Under the pieces are notes generated by a model. That model was not told where the DNA came from and did no database searches. It saw nothing but the letters and a program-made list of their open reading frames with translations. DNA of 64,000 bases from Marinobacter koreensis (GTDB taxonomy: Bacteria > Pseudomonadota > Gammaproteobacteria > Pseudomonadales > Oleiphilaceae). The position numbers and the translations under genes were made by a program. This document shows, piece by piece, positions 8,574 through 17,267 of this stretch; within the stretch, counting starts at the first letter, position 1, and each line of letters opens with the position of its first letter. The stretch covers positions 372,001-436,000 of the forward strand of contig NZ_JAKZAJ010000002.1 in the NCBI RefSeq assembly GCF_023156285.1. Direction: 5' to 3'.

Positions 8574-9770
8574 TCAGTCAAACAGGGCATCCACAAAGGT
8601 TTCGGCATCGAAACTCCGAAGATCCTCGGCCTGCTCACCGACACCGATGAAGCGAATTGGCAACTGCAACTGGCGGGCGATGGCGAATACGATACCGCCC
8701 TTGGCGGTGCCGTCCAGTTTCGTCAATGTAATGCCACTGACACCGACGGCCTGCTGGAAAACCTGGGCCTGGCTGAGTGCATTCTGACCGGTACCGGCGT
8801 CCAGCACCAGCATCACCTCGTGGGGCGCACTGTCGTCCAGTTTTTTCATCACCCGGACAACCTTTTCAAGCTCATTCATGAGGTTGTCCTTGTTCTGCAG
8901 CCGGCCCGCCGTATCGGCGATGACCACGTCGGTGCCACGAGACTGCGCTGACTGGATGGCATCGAAGATCACCGAAGCACTGTCAGCACCGGTTTCCTGG
9001 GCCACCACGGGCACATTGTTGCGCTCCCCCCAGACCTGCAACTGCTCCACGGCAGCGGCCCGGAAGGTATCGCCGGCGGCAAGCATCACGGATTTGCCCT
9101 CGGCCTGAAATTTCTTCGTCAGTTTGCCGATGGTGGTGGTCTTGCCCACACCGTTCACACCCACCATCAGGATCACGTAAGGCTTACGGGCTGCATCGAT
9201 TTCCAGCGGGCGAGTCACGTCTTTCAGCAAACCGTGGAGCTCGTCACGCAGGGCCTTGCGGAGGGCTTCGCCGTCTTTAAGCTGATTGCGCTCGAGCTTG
9301 TCCGTCAGCGACTCAATAATTTCAGACGTGGCGGTAACGCCGACATCCGCCATCAACAGTGTGGTCTCGATTTCTTCAAGAAGGTCCTCGTCGATCTTTT
9401 TGCCGACGGAGAACAGGTCGGCCAGACCTCCGGTCAGACTCGCGCGGGTTTTCCCCAGGCCTTTCTTGATGCGCTCGAAAACACTGACCTGAGGCTCGGG
9501 CTCCGGAGCAAGTGCCGCGGGCTCCGGCTCCGCTTGTGGCACTTCCGGTTGCGGCTGCGGCGCAGGTTCCTCAGGCTCTTTAACTGCAGGAGCTTCGGCT
9601 TCACCCTTCTGCTCGGGTTCAGCGGCCGGCGCCGGACCACGTGCGACTTCCGGCTTACGCTGCGGGACCGCTTTCGGCCTGGGCACCCGCTTTCGATTAC
9701 TGGCGATGTCCAGCGCAAAAATGAGCACGAGAAGGGCCAGAAGGCCGATAGAAATCCACTCTGCCGTCAT
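8574..9770 (-). CDS. ftsY: Signal recognition particle receptor FtsY
   Basis: 398 residues from the ATG at 9770; longer in-frame starts upstream would add a basic segment unlike the family. Residues about 5-22 are a hydrophobic membrane-targeting segment, followed by a Pro/Glu/Ala-rich acidic linker (about 30-95) and the NG GTPase domain: G1 GVNGVGKTTTIGKL, DTFRAAA, DTAGR, and TKLDGTAKGG. It receives ribosome-SRP complexes at the inner membrane. First gene of the ftsY-ftsE-ftsX operon, divergent from rsmD across a 183-bp intergenic region that should hold both promoters. Confidence 0.96.
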   Translation of the reverse strand: MTAEWISIGLLALLVLIFALDIASNRKRVPRPKAVPQRKPEVARGPAPAAEPEQKGEAEAPAVKEPEEPAPQPQPEVPQAEPEPAALAPEPEPQVSVFERIKKGLGKTRASLTGGLADLFSVGKKIDEDLLEEIETTLLMADVGVTATSEIIESLTDKLERNQLKDGEALRKALRDELHGLLKDVTRPLEIDAARKPYVILMVGVNGVGKTTTIGKLTKKFQAEGKSVMLAAGDTFRAAAVEQLQVWGERNNVPVVAQETGADSASVIFDAIQSAQSRGTDVVIADTAGRLQNKDNLMNELEKVVRVMKKLDDSAPHEVMLVLDAGTGQNALSQAQVFQQAVGVSGITLTKLDGTAKGGIVFAIARQLQLPIRFIGVGEQAEDLRSFDAETFVDALFD

Positions 9771-9953
9771 AGTCTTACCATCTGTCTGAGTTGGGCGGGG
9801 CGAAAATGAAAGCCGACATTCTATCAGACTCGCTCGCCTAAGCGAGGGCCGCCGCATTATCGGCCCTGCGCGCGTTTCCGGTACCATATGTCGGGCAGAG
9901 AACCTCATCAAACCAGACAATCCCATTGCCGAACCGCCTGACCGGAGCAGCCT

Positions 9954-10586
9954 ATGGCCCGACGAAAACCAGCGAACCGCCGCGCATCACCTTCTGCGTC
10001 CCGCACCAGCGGCACCGCTGGCATGGGTGAGCTTCGGATCATCGGCGGCGACTGGCGCAGTCGCAAACTACGCTTCCCCGACGCCGGCGGCGTCCGGCCC
10101 ACACCTGCGCGCACCCGTGAAACTCTGTTCAACTGGCTGAACTATCAGCTGGCAGGGGCGGATTGCCTGGACCTGTTTGCCGGCTCCGGCGCCCTGGGCC
10201 TGGAAGCTCTGTCGAGGGGCGCCGGAACAGTCACCCTGGTGGACCATACGCCCGCCCTGGCCAGGGCGCTTCGTGAAAACCTGCGCCTGCTCAAATCCGA
10301 CCGGGGTGAGGTCGTTTGCGACGATGTGGCGCATTACCTGGCAACGCGACAGCGGCCGCCAGTCGACATCGTGTTCATGGATCCGCCGTTTCGTCAGGGC
10401 TGGCTGGAGCGACTGCTCCCGCTGCTGGATGAGCAGCAATGGGTCAAGCCTGATGGATGGGTTTACGTGGAACACGAAAGTGAACGGGCGGCACCGACTG
10501 TGCCGTCGCACTGGCAGCTGCACCGGGAAAAAAGTGCCGGGCAGGTGACCTATTGCCTGTTCCGCGTGACCGGAAGCGATGACTGA
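9954..10586 (+). CDS. rsmD: 16S rRNA (guanine-966 N2)-methyltransferase RsmD
   Basis: 210-residue Rossmann-type methyltransferase. RIIGGDWRSRKL and RPTPARTRETLFNWL are the family signature; LDLFAGSGALGLEALSRGA is the SAM-binding motif I and FMDPPF the catalytic DPPF motif. The first about 25 residues are a basic extension. The start at 9954 has GGAG 7 nt upstream; an internal ATG at 10023 would give a more compact protein and remains possible. Divergent from ftsY, a conserved arrangement. Confidence 0.95.
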   Translation: MARRKPANRRASPSASRTSGTAGMGELRIIGGDWRSRKLRFPDAGGVRPTPARTRETLFNWLNYQLAGADCLDLFAGSGALGLEALSRGAGTVTLVDHTPALARALRENLRLLKSDRGEVVCDDVAHYLATRQRPPVDIVFMDPPFRQGWLERLLPLLDEQQWVKPDGWVYVEHESERAAPTVPSHWQLHREKSAGQVTYCLFRVTGSDD

Positions 10587-10594
10587 CCAGCCAC

Positions 10595-10620
10595 AAAAAA
10601 CCCCGCCGTAGCGGGGTTTT
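10595..10620. terminator. Bidirectional terminator between rsmD and the desaturase gene
   Basis: CCCCGC, a CGTA loop and GCGGGG, flanked by six A on the left and four T on the right, so it can act for both convergent genes. Confidence 0.85.
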
Positions 10621-10634
10621 CAGCAACTGGCGCG

Positions 10635-11813
10635 TCAGGCAGCCGGACGCAGGGAATAGGCCCTCAGGTGAGCGGCGAAATCCTCCAGGTAACGAATGCC
10701 GCTGGCTTCCGCTTCCTTGCACCAGTCCATCAGCGCCTGCAGCTTGTCCTGCGGCTTCAGCCCACGCTGCCGCCACAACGCCTGGAGCTCATGGCTCTTC
10801 TCATAGATCTGACGGAGGATGGCGTTGCGCTCCAGCACCGTCTCCAGATGCTCTTTTTCACGGGGCTTGATCAGCGTGATTTCCCGGGACAGAAGCTGCT
10901 TGAGCTTGCGGTATCGGGGACGGATTTCATCATCCATCAAAGACTTCTGCTGGCGCAATACCGGTTCCATGACCCGCTTACGATACTGACGCATGATGTC
11001 GAAGCGGTTATTGGCAATAGCCTGTACCGTTTCAACGTCTACCTCCTGCTTGCCCGGCACGTAGTGAGCGATCGGCCGATAGCCCTTGGGTTTAGCCAGG
11101 CCAAAGAGCTGGAACAGGCGAATGTAACCCCAGCCGATGTCCACTTCGTACCAGCGACGGGACAGTTTCGAGGAATTCGGATAGGTGTGATGATTGTTAT
11201 GCAGTTCTTCGCCACCAATCAGGATACCGATCGGAGAAATATTGCGGGCGTTATCCGCACACTCGAAGTTCCGGTAGCCAAAATAGTGACCGATGCCGTT
11301 CACAACACCGGCTGCCCAGACCGGGATCCACATCATCTGAACCGCCCAGATCCAGATGCCGTGAACACCAAACAGCAGCAGGTTGATCACCGCCAGCAAG
11401 GCAATCCCAAGAGCCTTGTGCCGGGTGTAGACGTTTCTTTCGATCCAGTCCTCGGGTGTCCGCTGACCGTAACGCTGCAGGGTTTCCGGGGTGGCGGACT
11501 GGGCATACAGTTCTGCGCCCTCCAGCAGTACCTTGCGAATACCCAGCACCACGGGGCTGTGCGGATCTTCTTCCGTTTCGCATTTCGCATGGTGTTTGCG
11601 ATGGATGGCCGTCCACTCCTTGGTATTCTGGGCGGTGGTCAACCAGAGCCAGAACCGGAAGAAATGCGCGAGGGCCGGGTGCAGGTCCAGGGAGTTGTGG
11701 GCCGAATGCCTGTGGAGATAGAGCGTCACGCTGACGATCGTGACATGGGTAAGCGCCAGGGTGACCAGAATAAGCTGGGGCACCGACAGGTCAAGGAGAC
11801 CGTTGAACCACAT
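10635..11813 (-). CDS. Membrane fatty-acid (acyl-CoA) desaturase
   Basis: 392 residues with the three histidine clusters of membrane di-iron desaturases: HRHSAH (34-39), HRKHH (71-75) and HNNHH (205-209). Four hydrophobic membrane segments fit the family. A charged helical C-terminal tail of about 130 residues (from about 260) resembles the DesA/DesB-like enzymes of Pseudomonas. It introduces a double bond into saturated acyl chains to adjust membrane fluidity; substrate and position (probably delta-9) are inferred. The upstream region carries a FabR/DesT-like operator inside a candidate promoter. Confidence 0.9.
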   Translation of the reverse strand: MWFNGLLDLSVPQLILVTLALTHVTIVSVTLYLHRHSAHNSLDLHPALAHFFRFWLWLTTAQNTKEWTAIHRKHHAKCETEEDPHSPVVLGIRKVLLEGAELYAQSATPETLQRYGQRTPEDWIERNVYTRHKALGIALLAVINLLLFGVHGIWIWAVQMMWIPVWAAGVVNGIGHYFGYRNFECADNARNISPIGILIGGEELHNNHHTYPNSSKLSRRWYEVDIGWGYIRLFQLFGLAKPKGYRPIAHYVPGKQEVDVETVQAIANNRFDIMRQYRKRVMEPVLRQQKSLMDDEIRPRYRKLKQLLSREITLIKPREKEHLETVLERNAILRQIYEKSHELQALWRQRGLKPQDKLQALMDWCKEAEASGIRYLEDFAAHLRAYSLRPAA

Positions 11814-11911
11814 AATTTTTCCTCAAATTCAAATCTGCGGCCTGAAGCCGTTCGGCGGGCGATGAGTCCGGGGGATTCGCAAACACTCGAAGGGAACAAA
11901 CCAATGTTGAC

Positions 11912-11941
11912 ACTTTAGCGTACAGCTGTTCGCCGCAACAA
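11912..11941 (-). promoter_or_regulatory. Candidate desaturase promoter with FabR/DesT-like operator
   Basis: The 18-bp imperfect palindrome AGCGTACAGCTGTTCGCC at 11917-11934 closely resembles the unsaturated-fatty-acid repressor sites (FabR in E. coli, the TetR family that includes DesT). On the minus strand it exactly fills the spacer between TTGTTG (11941-11936) and TAAAGT (11917-11912), 18 bp apart. A repressor bound there would block the promoter. The resemblance is from memory of the consensus. Confidence 0.6.
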
Positions 11942-12026
11942 CTGCATTTGGCCGTTATTTTGTTACTGATTACACTTATTGGCCTCAAAAAGTAACCACC
12001 TCACCAGGCCCGACCGGAGATCCTAC

Positions 12027-12839
12027 GTGCCCGAATTACCCGAAGTCGAAACCACCCGCCAGGGCATTGCTCCTCACTGCGAGGGCCGAACGGTTACCCG
12101 GGTGACCGTAAGGAATCCGAAGCTCCGCTGGCCGGTGCCAGACGATCTCGCGGCACGCCTTGAAGGACAGACCATACGCGCGGTGGACCGGCGTGCGAAA
12201 TACCTGTTCCTGGTGTTCGACCAGGGCACCGTTATCGTTCACCTGGGGATGTCCGGGAGCCTCCGGGTGATCACGGACGATACCCCACCGCTCACCCACG
12301 ATCACATTGACCTCGCCCTCGATTCCGGCATCACGCTTCGTTTCAACGATCCGCGCCGGTTCGGCTGCTGGCTGTGGACCGACGCACCCCTCACCCATCC
12401 ACTGATTGCACATCTGGGGCCCGAACCGCTATCCAGAGACTTCAACGGTCCACTGCTCTTCCGTCTGTCGCGCGGGAAGCAGACTCCGGTGAAATCGTTC
12501 CTGATGGATAATCATGTGGTGGTGGGCGTCGGCAACATTTACGCCAACGAGGCGCTGTTCAAGGCCGGCATTCATCCCCGGCGCAAGGCAGGCCGGATCA
12601 GCCTGGACCGATACCACCGGCTGGCGGAAGCGGTACGTGAAACCCTCAGCGCCGCCATTCTGATGGGGGGCACCACCTTGAGAGACTTCGTGAACAGCGA
12701 CGGCAAACCGGGCTACTTCGCCCAGTCCCTGCTCGTTTACGGTCGGGGCGGCGAGCCCTGCAAGCATTGCGGTTCGCCGCTCAAGGAAATCCGGATGAAC
12801 AACCGGTCAACGGTCTATTGCCCGAAGTGCCAGCGCTAG
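12027..12839 (+). CDS. mutM: Formamidopyrimidine-DNA glycosylase
   Basis: 270 residues. The GTG start at 12027 gives the invariant N-terminus [13 protein letters not shown], in which Pro2 becomes the catalytic N-terminal proline and Glu3 the second catalytic residue; GGAG lies 7 nt upstream. The helix-two-turn-helix contains [14 protein letters not shown], and the C-terminal zinc finger has two CxxC pairs (CKHC and CPKC). The enzyme removes oxidised purines such as 8-oxoguanine. Monocistronic, divergent from the desaturase. Confidence 0.97.
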   Translation: MPELPEVETTRQGIAPHCEGRTVTRVTVRNPKLRWPVPDDLAARLEGQTIRAVDRRAKYLFLVFDQGTVIVHLGMSGSLRVITDDTPPLTHDHIDLALDSGITLRFNDPRRFGCWLWTDAPLTHPLIAHLGPEPLSRDFNGPLLFRLSRGKQTPVKSFLMDNHVVVGVGNIYANEALFKAGIHPRRKAGRISLDRYHRLAEAVRETLSAAILMGGTTLRDFVNSDGKPGYFAQSLLVYGRGGEPCKHCGSPLKEIRMNNRSTVYCPKCQR

Positions 12840-13020
12840 GACCTCACACAATGCACATTTTGCAACGAAAAATCGTTTGAAAATGCGCAAATATGATTCA
12901 TAGTTAACAGAGGATTAATGCTTTCGGTCTAGAATAGGGGTGTGCTTTAAGTGGCGGGCCCGATGATCGATATTGCCAGATCGGAGCAAACAGGGCCGAC
13001 AAGTTCAGGAGACAGTACAA

Positions 13021-13352
13021 TGACCCGCAAGATCTACCGCACATTCATGGCCACAGTGGCAGCCTGCCTGATGGGCTTTTCTTCCATGGGTTACGCTCAG
13101 GCCGTCGACGAGACGCCGTCCGCCCTGGCCATGACCGGAGACGCCCTGTTCGTCCGTCCCGCGCTGCTGGCAACCACCATCATCGGAAGTGCGGTATACC
13201 TGGTATCCCTGCCCTTCTCGGCACTGGGCGGCAACGCCGGTGAAGCTGGCGAGGTCCTGGTAGTAGGGCCGGCAAAAGCGACGTTCGTTCGCTGCCTGGG
13301 TTGCACCCGGACTGGTCGCAAAGAAGACACGGTCAAACAGACGGACAACTGA
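13021..13352 (+). CDS. Small exported protein of unknown function
   Basis: 110 residues from the ATG at 13021, which has AGGAGA 8 nt upstream. A signal peptide (about 1-26, ending GYAQA) is followed by a short acidic segment, one hydrophobic helix (about 43-65) and a basic C-terminus. The pattern TPSALAMTGDAL...PFSALGGN...VVGPAKATFVR recurs in small proteins of pseudomonads sometimes labelled multidrug transporter, but nothing here supports transport. It has its own strong terminator. Confidence 0.7.
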
Positions 13353-13399
13353 TCTGCGAATCCGTACTATTCCGGCTTGCCTCTGCAAGCCATCTTGGG

Positions 13400-13431
13400 C
13401 AGCCTGAAGAAAAGTTTCTTCAGGCTGTTTT
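13400..13431 (+). terminator. Terminator-like hairpin abutting the yrfG start
   Basis: CAGCCTGAAGAAA (13400-13412) is the perfect reverse complement of 13415-13427, followed by TTTT. It ends 3 nt before the yrfG ATG at 13435, and the only purine-rich ribosome-binding sequence for yrfG (AGG, 13422-13424) is inside its 3' arm. Confidence 0.8.
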
Positions 13432-13434
13432 AGT

Positions 13435-14124
13435 ATGGTGAACTGGTCCCTCGTCGAGACGGTGTTCCTGGATATGGATGGCACCCTCCTCGACCTGCAC
13501 TTCGACAATCATTTCTGGCTCGAGCATTTGCCGAAGCGGTACGCCGAGCACTTCGATCTTAATCCCGGGGATGCCAGGGATACCCTTATCCCGATGATCA
13601 TGGCCGAGCGCGGCTCGCTCAACTGGTATTGCACGGATTACTGGAGCGAGAAGCTGTCGGTGGATATTACCGCCCTGAAAGCCGAAGTGGGTGACCGGAT
13701 CGGCTATCGCCCCCACGTCATGGATTTTCTGGACGCCGTCCGGTCCGCCGGATTGCGCTCGGTCATCGTGACCAACTGCCATCCGGACCCGCTGGCACTG
13801 AAGATCCAGCGAACCGGGCTCGATCGCCATGTCGACGCCATCGTCTCCAGTCATGAACTGGGACGCCCCAAGGAGGACCCGGTGTTCTGGCAGGACCTCC
13901 AGTTAAGAACGCCCTACGAGGCACCCCGGACACTGATGGTGGATGACAGCTTCCCGGTACTGGAAAGCGCACTGGGCGCCGGCATCGGTCAGTGCCTTGC
14001 CATTCTGTCCCCTGACAGCCAGCAACCGGCTCGCGAACGGCACCCGGACATTCCGGGAATCCATCACTTTGACGAGGTGCTGCCCTCACTCCGGCAGCGA
14101 TCCCCCCTGCCATCCGGGCGTTGA
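13435..14124 (+). CDS. yrfG: HAD-family nucleotidase YrfG-like (GMP/IMP nucleotidase)
   Basis: 229 residues with the HAD motifs: I FLDMDGTLLDL (nucleophile Asp13), II VTNCH, III lysine in LGRPKEDP and IV MVDDS. The N-terminal FDNHFW stretch and synteny with hslR-hslO-pckA match E. coli YrfG, which dephosphorylates purine nucleoside monophosphates. The start is fixed at 13435 (or GTG 13438): the frame is closed upstream and holds no other start codon. Its ribosome-binding region is part of the preceding hairpin. Confidence 0.85.
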   Translation: MVNWSLVETVFLDMDGTLLDLHFDNHFWLEHLPKRYAEHFDLNPGDARDTLIPMIMAERGSLNWYCTDYWSEKLSVDITALKAEVGDRIGYRPHVMDFLDAVRSAGLRSVIVTNCHPDPLALKIQRTGLDRHVDAIVSSHELGRPKEDPVFWQDLQLRTPYEAPRTLMVDDSFPVLESALGAGIGQCLAILSPDSQQPARERHPDIPGIHHFDEVLPSLRQRSPLPSGR

Positions 14125-14165
14125 GCCGGTTATAATCTGACCATACGCTCATCAGGTGAGGAGAC

Positions 14166-14573
14166 ATGACGGCGAAAAGCGCTGAAGAACAGAAGGTAAG
14201 GCTGGACAAGTGGCTCTGGGCCGCCCGATTCTACAAAACCCGCTCCCTGGCGAAGGAAGCGATCGAAGGCGGGAAGGTGCACTACAACAGCCAGCGCACA
14301 AAGCCCGGCAAACTTGTGGAAACCGGCGCCAAACTGACCTTGCGCCTGGGCTGGCAGGAAAAGGTGGTGATTATTGACGGCATCAGCGACCGCCGCCGCG
14401 GCGCTCCGGAAGCCCAGACGCTTTACCACGAAACCGAGGACAGCGTGAAACGTCGTGAGGACCTTGCCTGGCAGCGCAAGACCATGCAGGCAGCCCAGCT
14501 ACCACCCGCCCGACGCCCCAACAAGAAAGACCGCCGTGACATCCGGCGTTTCCGCGAGCAACAGGGCATTTGA
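14166..14573 (+). CDS. hslR: Heat-shock protein Hsp15 (ribosome-associated, S4 domain)
   Basis: 135 residues. The S4 RNA-binding domain (about residues 11-75) begins RLDKWLWAARFYKTRSLA, followed by a basic helical tail rich in Arg and Lys. Hsp15 binds stalled 50S subunits carrying peptidyl-tRNA and helps recycle them. GTGAGGAGAC precedes the ATG. Second gene of yrfG-hslR-hslO; the order is the same in E. coli and the group is heat-shock linked. Confidence 0.94.
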   Translation: MTAKSAEEQKVRLDKWLWAARFYKTRSLAKEAIEGGKVHYNSQRTKPGKLVETGAKLTLRLGWQEKVVIIDGISDRRRGAPEAQTLYHETEDSVKRREDLAWQRKTMQAAQLPPARRPNKKDRRDIRRFREQQGI

Positions 14574-14638
14574 GCCTTCGCGGCCGCATTGCATACCCGA
14601 TATCTCGATTCCAGCAGTCAAATTCCAGGAGACAGACC

Positions 14639-15493
14639 ATGGCATCCCGCGACCAGTTTCAACGTTTTATCTTTGAGCATAGCCAGGTGCGGGGTGCCTG
14701 GGTCCAGCTCGGCGAAAGCTACCGGGAAATCGGCAGTCAGGCACCATACCCGGACTCCGTCCGCCAGCTGCTAGGGGAGTCCCTGGTGGCGAGCGTACTG
14801 ATGAGCTCCTCACTGAAATTCGAAGGCACGCTCTCCCTCCAGGCACAGGGCGAAGGCCCGGTTCGCACCCTGATGGCCGAATGCAGCCATGACCGCTATA
14901 TCCGGGGATTGGCCCGCTTTGACGAACACTCCATGGCAGAGGAATCGTTCGAGGCGCTGCTGGGCGAGGGCCGGATGGCCATCACCATTACACCGGACAA
15001 GGGGCAACGCTATCAGGGCGTTGTCCCACGGGAAGAGAGCAACCTCGCCGGCTGCCTGGAAGACTACTTTGACCGCTCCGAGCAGATTGCCACCAGCCTG
15101 TTCCTGTTTGCCGACGACAACTGCGCCGCCGGCCTGATGCTGCAGCGCCTGCCGGGCCACACCGAGGAGGACGACGATCTCTGGGAACGCGTCAATCACC
15201 TCGCCCGCACCGTGGAAGCCGGCGAATTGCTGGAACTGGACAGCACCACGCTGCTCTATCGCCTGTTCAACGAGGAAACCGTCCGCCTGTTCGACAGCGA
15301 ACCCGTCGCGTTCCGTTGCAGCTGTTCCCGAGAGCGCACCGAAAAGGCGCTGGAAGCGATCGGCAAGGACGAGTGCTACAGCATCCTCGAAGAACAGGGA
15401 TCCATCGAGATGGATTGTCAGTTCTGTCATGCTCACTATCGCTTCGATAGAAATGATATTGATCACCTTTTCACCGGTCATACGCTACACTGA
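14639..15493 (+). CDS. hslO: Redox-regulated chaperone Hsp33
   Basis: 284 residues from the ATG at 14639, preceded by AGGAGA. The protein shows the C-terminal redox zinc centre CSC followed about 33 residues later by CQFC, whose four cysteines release zinc on oxidation and activate holdase function. The N-terminal domain is typical (MASRDQFQRFIFEH). Acts in the cytoplasm on proteins unfolding under oxidative stress. In the operon after hslR with a 65-bp gap. Confidence 0.96.
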   Translation: MASRDQFQRFIFEHSQVRGAWVQLGESYREIGSQAPYPDSVRQLLGESLVASVLMSSSLKFEGTLSLQAQGEGPVRTLMAECSHDRYIRGLARFDEHSMAEESFEALLGEGRMAITITPDKGQRYQGVVPREESNLAGCLEDYFDRSEQIATSLFLFADDNCAAGLMLQRLPGHTEEDDDLWERVNHLARTVEAGELLELDSTTLLYRLFNEETVRLFDSEPVAFRCSCSRERTEKALEAIGKDECYSILEEQGSIEMDCQFCHAHYRFDRNDIDHLFTGHTLH

Positions 15494-15510
15494 ACACTCA
15501 CCAAACATGG

Positions 15511-15553
15511 CTGAAAGCCACGCCTGGCGCGGCTTTCAGGGCAGTCGTTTTTT
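15511..15553 (+). terminator. Probable terminator after hslO
   Basis: CTGAAAGCC (15511-15519) pairs with GGCTTTCAG (15531-15539); a run of six T follows after an 8-nt offset, so efficiency is uncertain. Confidence 0.5.
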
Positions 15554-15592
15554 ATCGGCGTCTCTGGCATAATAGCGCGCCTGAATTGACCC

Positions 15593-15640
15593 GATTGCTC
15601 AGTTTTCCGTCAATTTAACGGGGGGACGGTCTGGGCAATC
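15593..15640 (+). promoter_or_regulatory. Structured leader of pckA mRNA
   Basis: GATTGCTCAG (15593-15602) pairs with CTGGGCAATC (15631-15640) with one G-U pair, and inside it CCGTC (15607-15611) can pair with GACGG (15625-15629). The structure ends 28 nt before the pckA start codon. No known riboswitch class is recognised. A CATAAT at 15568-15573 is a possible -10 for this transcript, but its -35 is poor. Confidence 0.45.
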
Positions 15641-15668
15641 ACGAAGACATCCCGAGGGCGAGGTCGAA

Positions 15669-17204
15669 GTGAGCAACACTTATAATGATCTGAGTACAGC
15701 ACGACTGGTCGAGCTGGCACTGGCACGTAACGAAGGCCAGCTGGCCAGCAACGGTTCACTGGTGGTCAAGACCGGTGATCGTACAGGTCGGTCCCCCATG
15801 GACCGCTTCATCGTCGAGGAGCCCAGCACCTCCGACGATATCCACTGGGGTCCGATCAACCGCCCATTCGACGCCGACAAGTTCGACGCCCTCTGGGACC
15901 GGGTGGAAGCCTACATTGCCGAGAAGGACCAGTTCGTTGCTCACGTGCACGTCGGTTCCGACCCGGAGCACTACCTGCCCGTGAAGATGACCACAGAAAC
16001 CGCCTGGCAAAACCTGTTTGGCCAGAACCTGTTCATTCGCCCGGACACCTACAACGCGGCGGACAAACAGGAGTGGCAGATTCTCAACGCCGCCAATTTC
16101 GAGTGCGACCCGGCGCGTGACGGCACCAACTCCGACGGCTGTGTCATCATCAACTTTGCCAAGCGCAAGGTTCTGATCGCAGGCATGCACTACGCCGGCG
16201 AGATGAAGAAAGCCATGTTCTCGGTACAGAACTTCCTGCTGCCCGAGAAAGACGTTCTTCCGATGCACTGCTCCGCCAACGTCAGCGAGACCGGCGAGAC
16301 CTGCCTGTTCTTTGGCCTGTCCGGGACCGGCAAGACCACCCTGTCTGCCGATCCGCACCGGTTCCTCATCGGTGACGATGAGCACGGCTGGGGCCCGGGT
16401 ACCGTCTTCAACATCGAAGGCGGCTGCTACGCCAAATGCATCGACCTGAGCCGCAAGAACGAGCCCATCATCTGGGACGCCATCCGGTTTGGCGCCATCG
16501 TCGAGAATGTGGTGATCGACGAAGATACCCGGGTGCCCGACTATACGGACGTCTCCCTGACCGAGAACTCCCGTTGCGCCTACCCGCTGGAGCACATCGA
16601 GAAGCGCGTCATCGAGAACCGGGCGGGTGAGCCCTCCCACATCGTCTTCCTGACCTGTGACATGACCGGCGTCCTGCCCCCCGTGTCCATTCTGAATCCG
16701 GAAGCGGCGGCCTATCACTTCCTGAGCGGGTACACCGCACTGGTTGGCTCCACGGAAATGGGCTCCTCGTCCAAGCTGAAGTCCACGTTCTCCACCTGCT
16801 TCGGGGCACCTTTCTTCCCGCGGCCGGCCGGCGTATACGCCGAGCTTCTGATGAAGCGCATGGATGAGTTCGGCAGCAAGGTCTTCCTGGTGAATACAGG
16901 CTGGACCGGCGGTCCTTACGGCGAAGGCACACGTTTCAGCATTCCGACAACGCGCGCCATCATTGCCGCGATCCAGAATGGTGACCTGGACGATGCCGAA
17001 ACCGAGCATCTGGACACCCTGAACCTGGACATCCCGAAACACGTGCCGGGTGTGGATACGCAACTGCTCAACCCCCGTCAGACCTGGGTGAGCGCTGACT
17101 ACTACGACGGCAAGGCGCAGGAACTGATCAGTCAGTTTGTCGAGAACTTCAAGAAATTCGACGTAGCCGATGCCATCGTTGAGGCTGGTCCGAAGCTGAA
17201 ATAA
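15669..17204 (+). CDS. pckA: Phosphoenolpyruvate carboxykinase (ATP)
   Basis: 511 residues from a GTG at 15669 with GAGG upstream. The kinase-1a P-loop [14 protein letters not shown] (about residues 216-229) and the metal/substrate-binding residues in GDDEHGWG are present; [10 protein letters not shown] is the oxaloacetate-binding start of the family. Catalyses ATP-dependent conversion of oxaloacetate to PEP, the entry step of gluconeogenesis. The neighbourhood hslO-pckA is conserved with E. coli. Monocistronic, with a structured leader and its own terminator. Confidence 0.97.
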   Translation: MSNTYNDLSTARLVELALARNEGQLASNGSLVVKTGDRTGRSPMDRFIVEEPSTSDDIHWGPINRPFDADKFDALWDRVEAYIAEKDQFVAHVHVGSDPEHYLPVKMTTETAWQNLFGQNLFIRPDTYNAADKQEWQILNAANFECDPARDGTNSDGCVIINFAKRKVLIAGMHYAGEMKKAMFSVQNFLLPEKDVLPMHCSANVSETGETCLFFGLSGTGKTTLSADPHRFLIGDDEHGWGPGTVFNIEGGCYAKCIDLSRKNEPIIWDAIRFGAIVENVVIDEDTRVPDYTDVSLTENSRCAYPLEHIEKRVIENRAGEPSHIVFLTCDMTGVLPPVSILNPEAAAYHFLSGYTALVGSTEMGSSSKLKSTFSTCFGAPFFPRPAGVYAELLMKRMDEFGSKVFLVNTGWTGGPYGEGTRFSIPTTRAIIAAIQNGDLDDAETEHLDTLNLDIPKHVPGVDTQLLNPRQTWVSADYYDGKAQELISQFVENFKKFDVADAIVEAGPKLK

Positions 17205-17215
17205 GTTTCAGCTCG

Positions 17216-17252
17216 AAAAAAAGGCGCCCTGCTCACGCACGGCGCCTTTTTT
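17216..17252. terminator. Bidirectional terminator between pckA and the TRAP permease gene
   Basis: GGCGCC (17223-17228) pairs with GGCGCC (17241-17246), extended by A7 on the left and T6 on the right. Confidence 0.9.
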
Positions 17253-17267
17253 GTGCCTGATGGTCGG

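Noticed and set aside
12930..12935. TAGAAT as a -10 for the small exported protein
   Set aside because: No -35 at a workable distance; it may still be used with an activator, but sequence alone does not support it.
15756..17063. A 435-codon open frame on the minus strand across pckA
   Set aside because: Mirror frame of a high-GC coding gene. The plus-strand pckA is unambiguous and the antisense protein has no recognisable fold or ribosome site.
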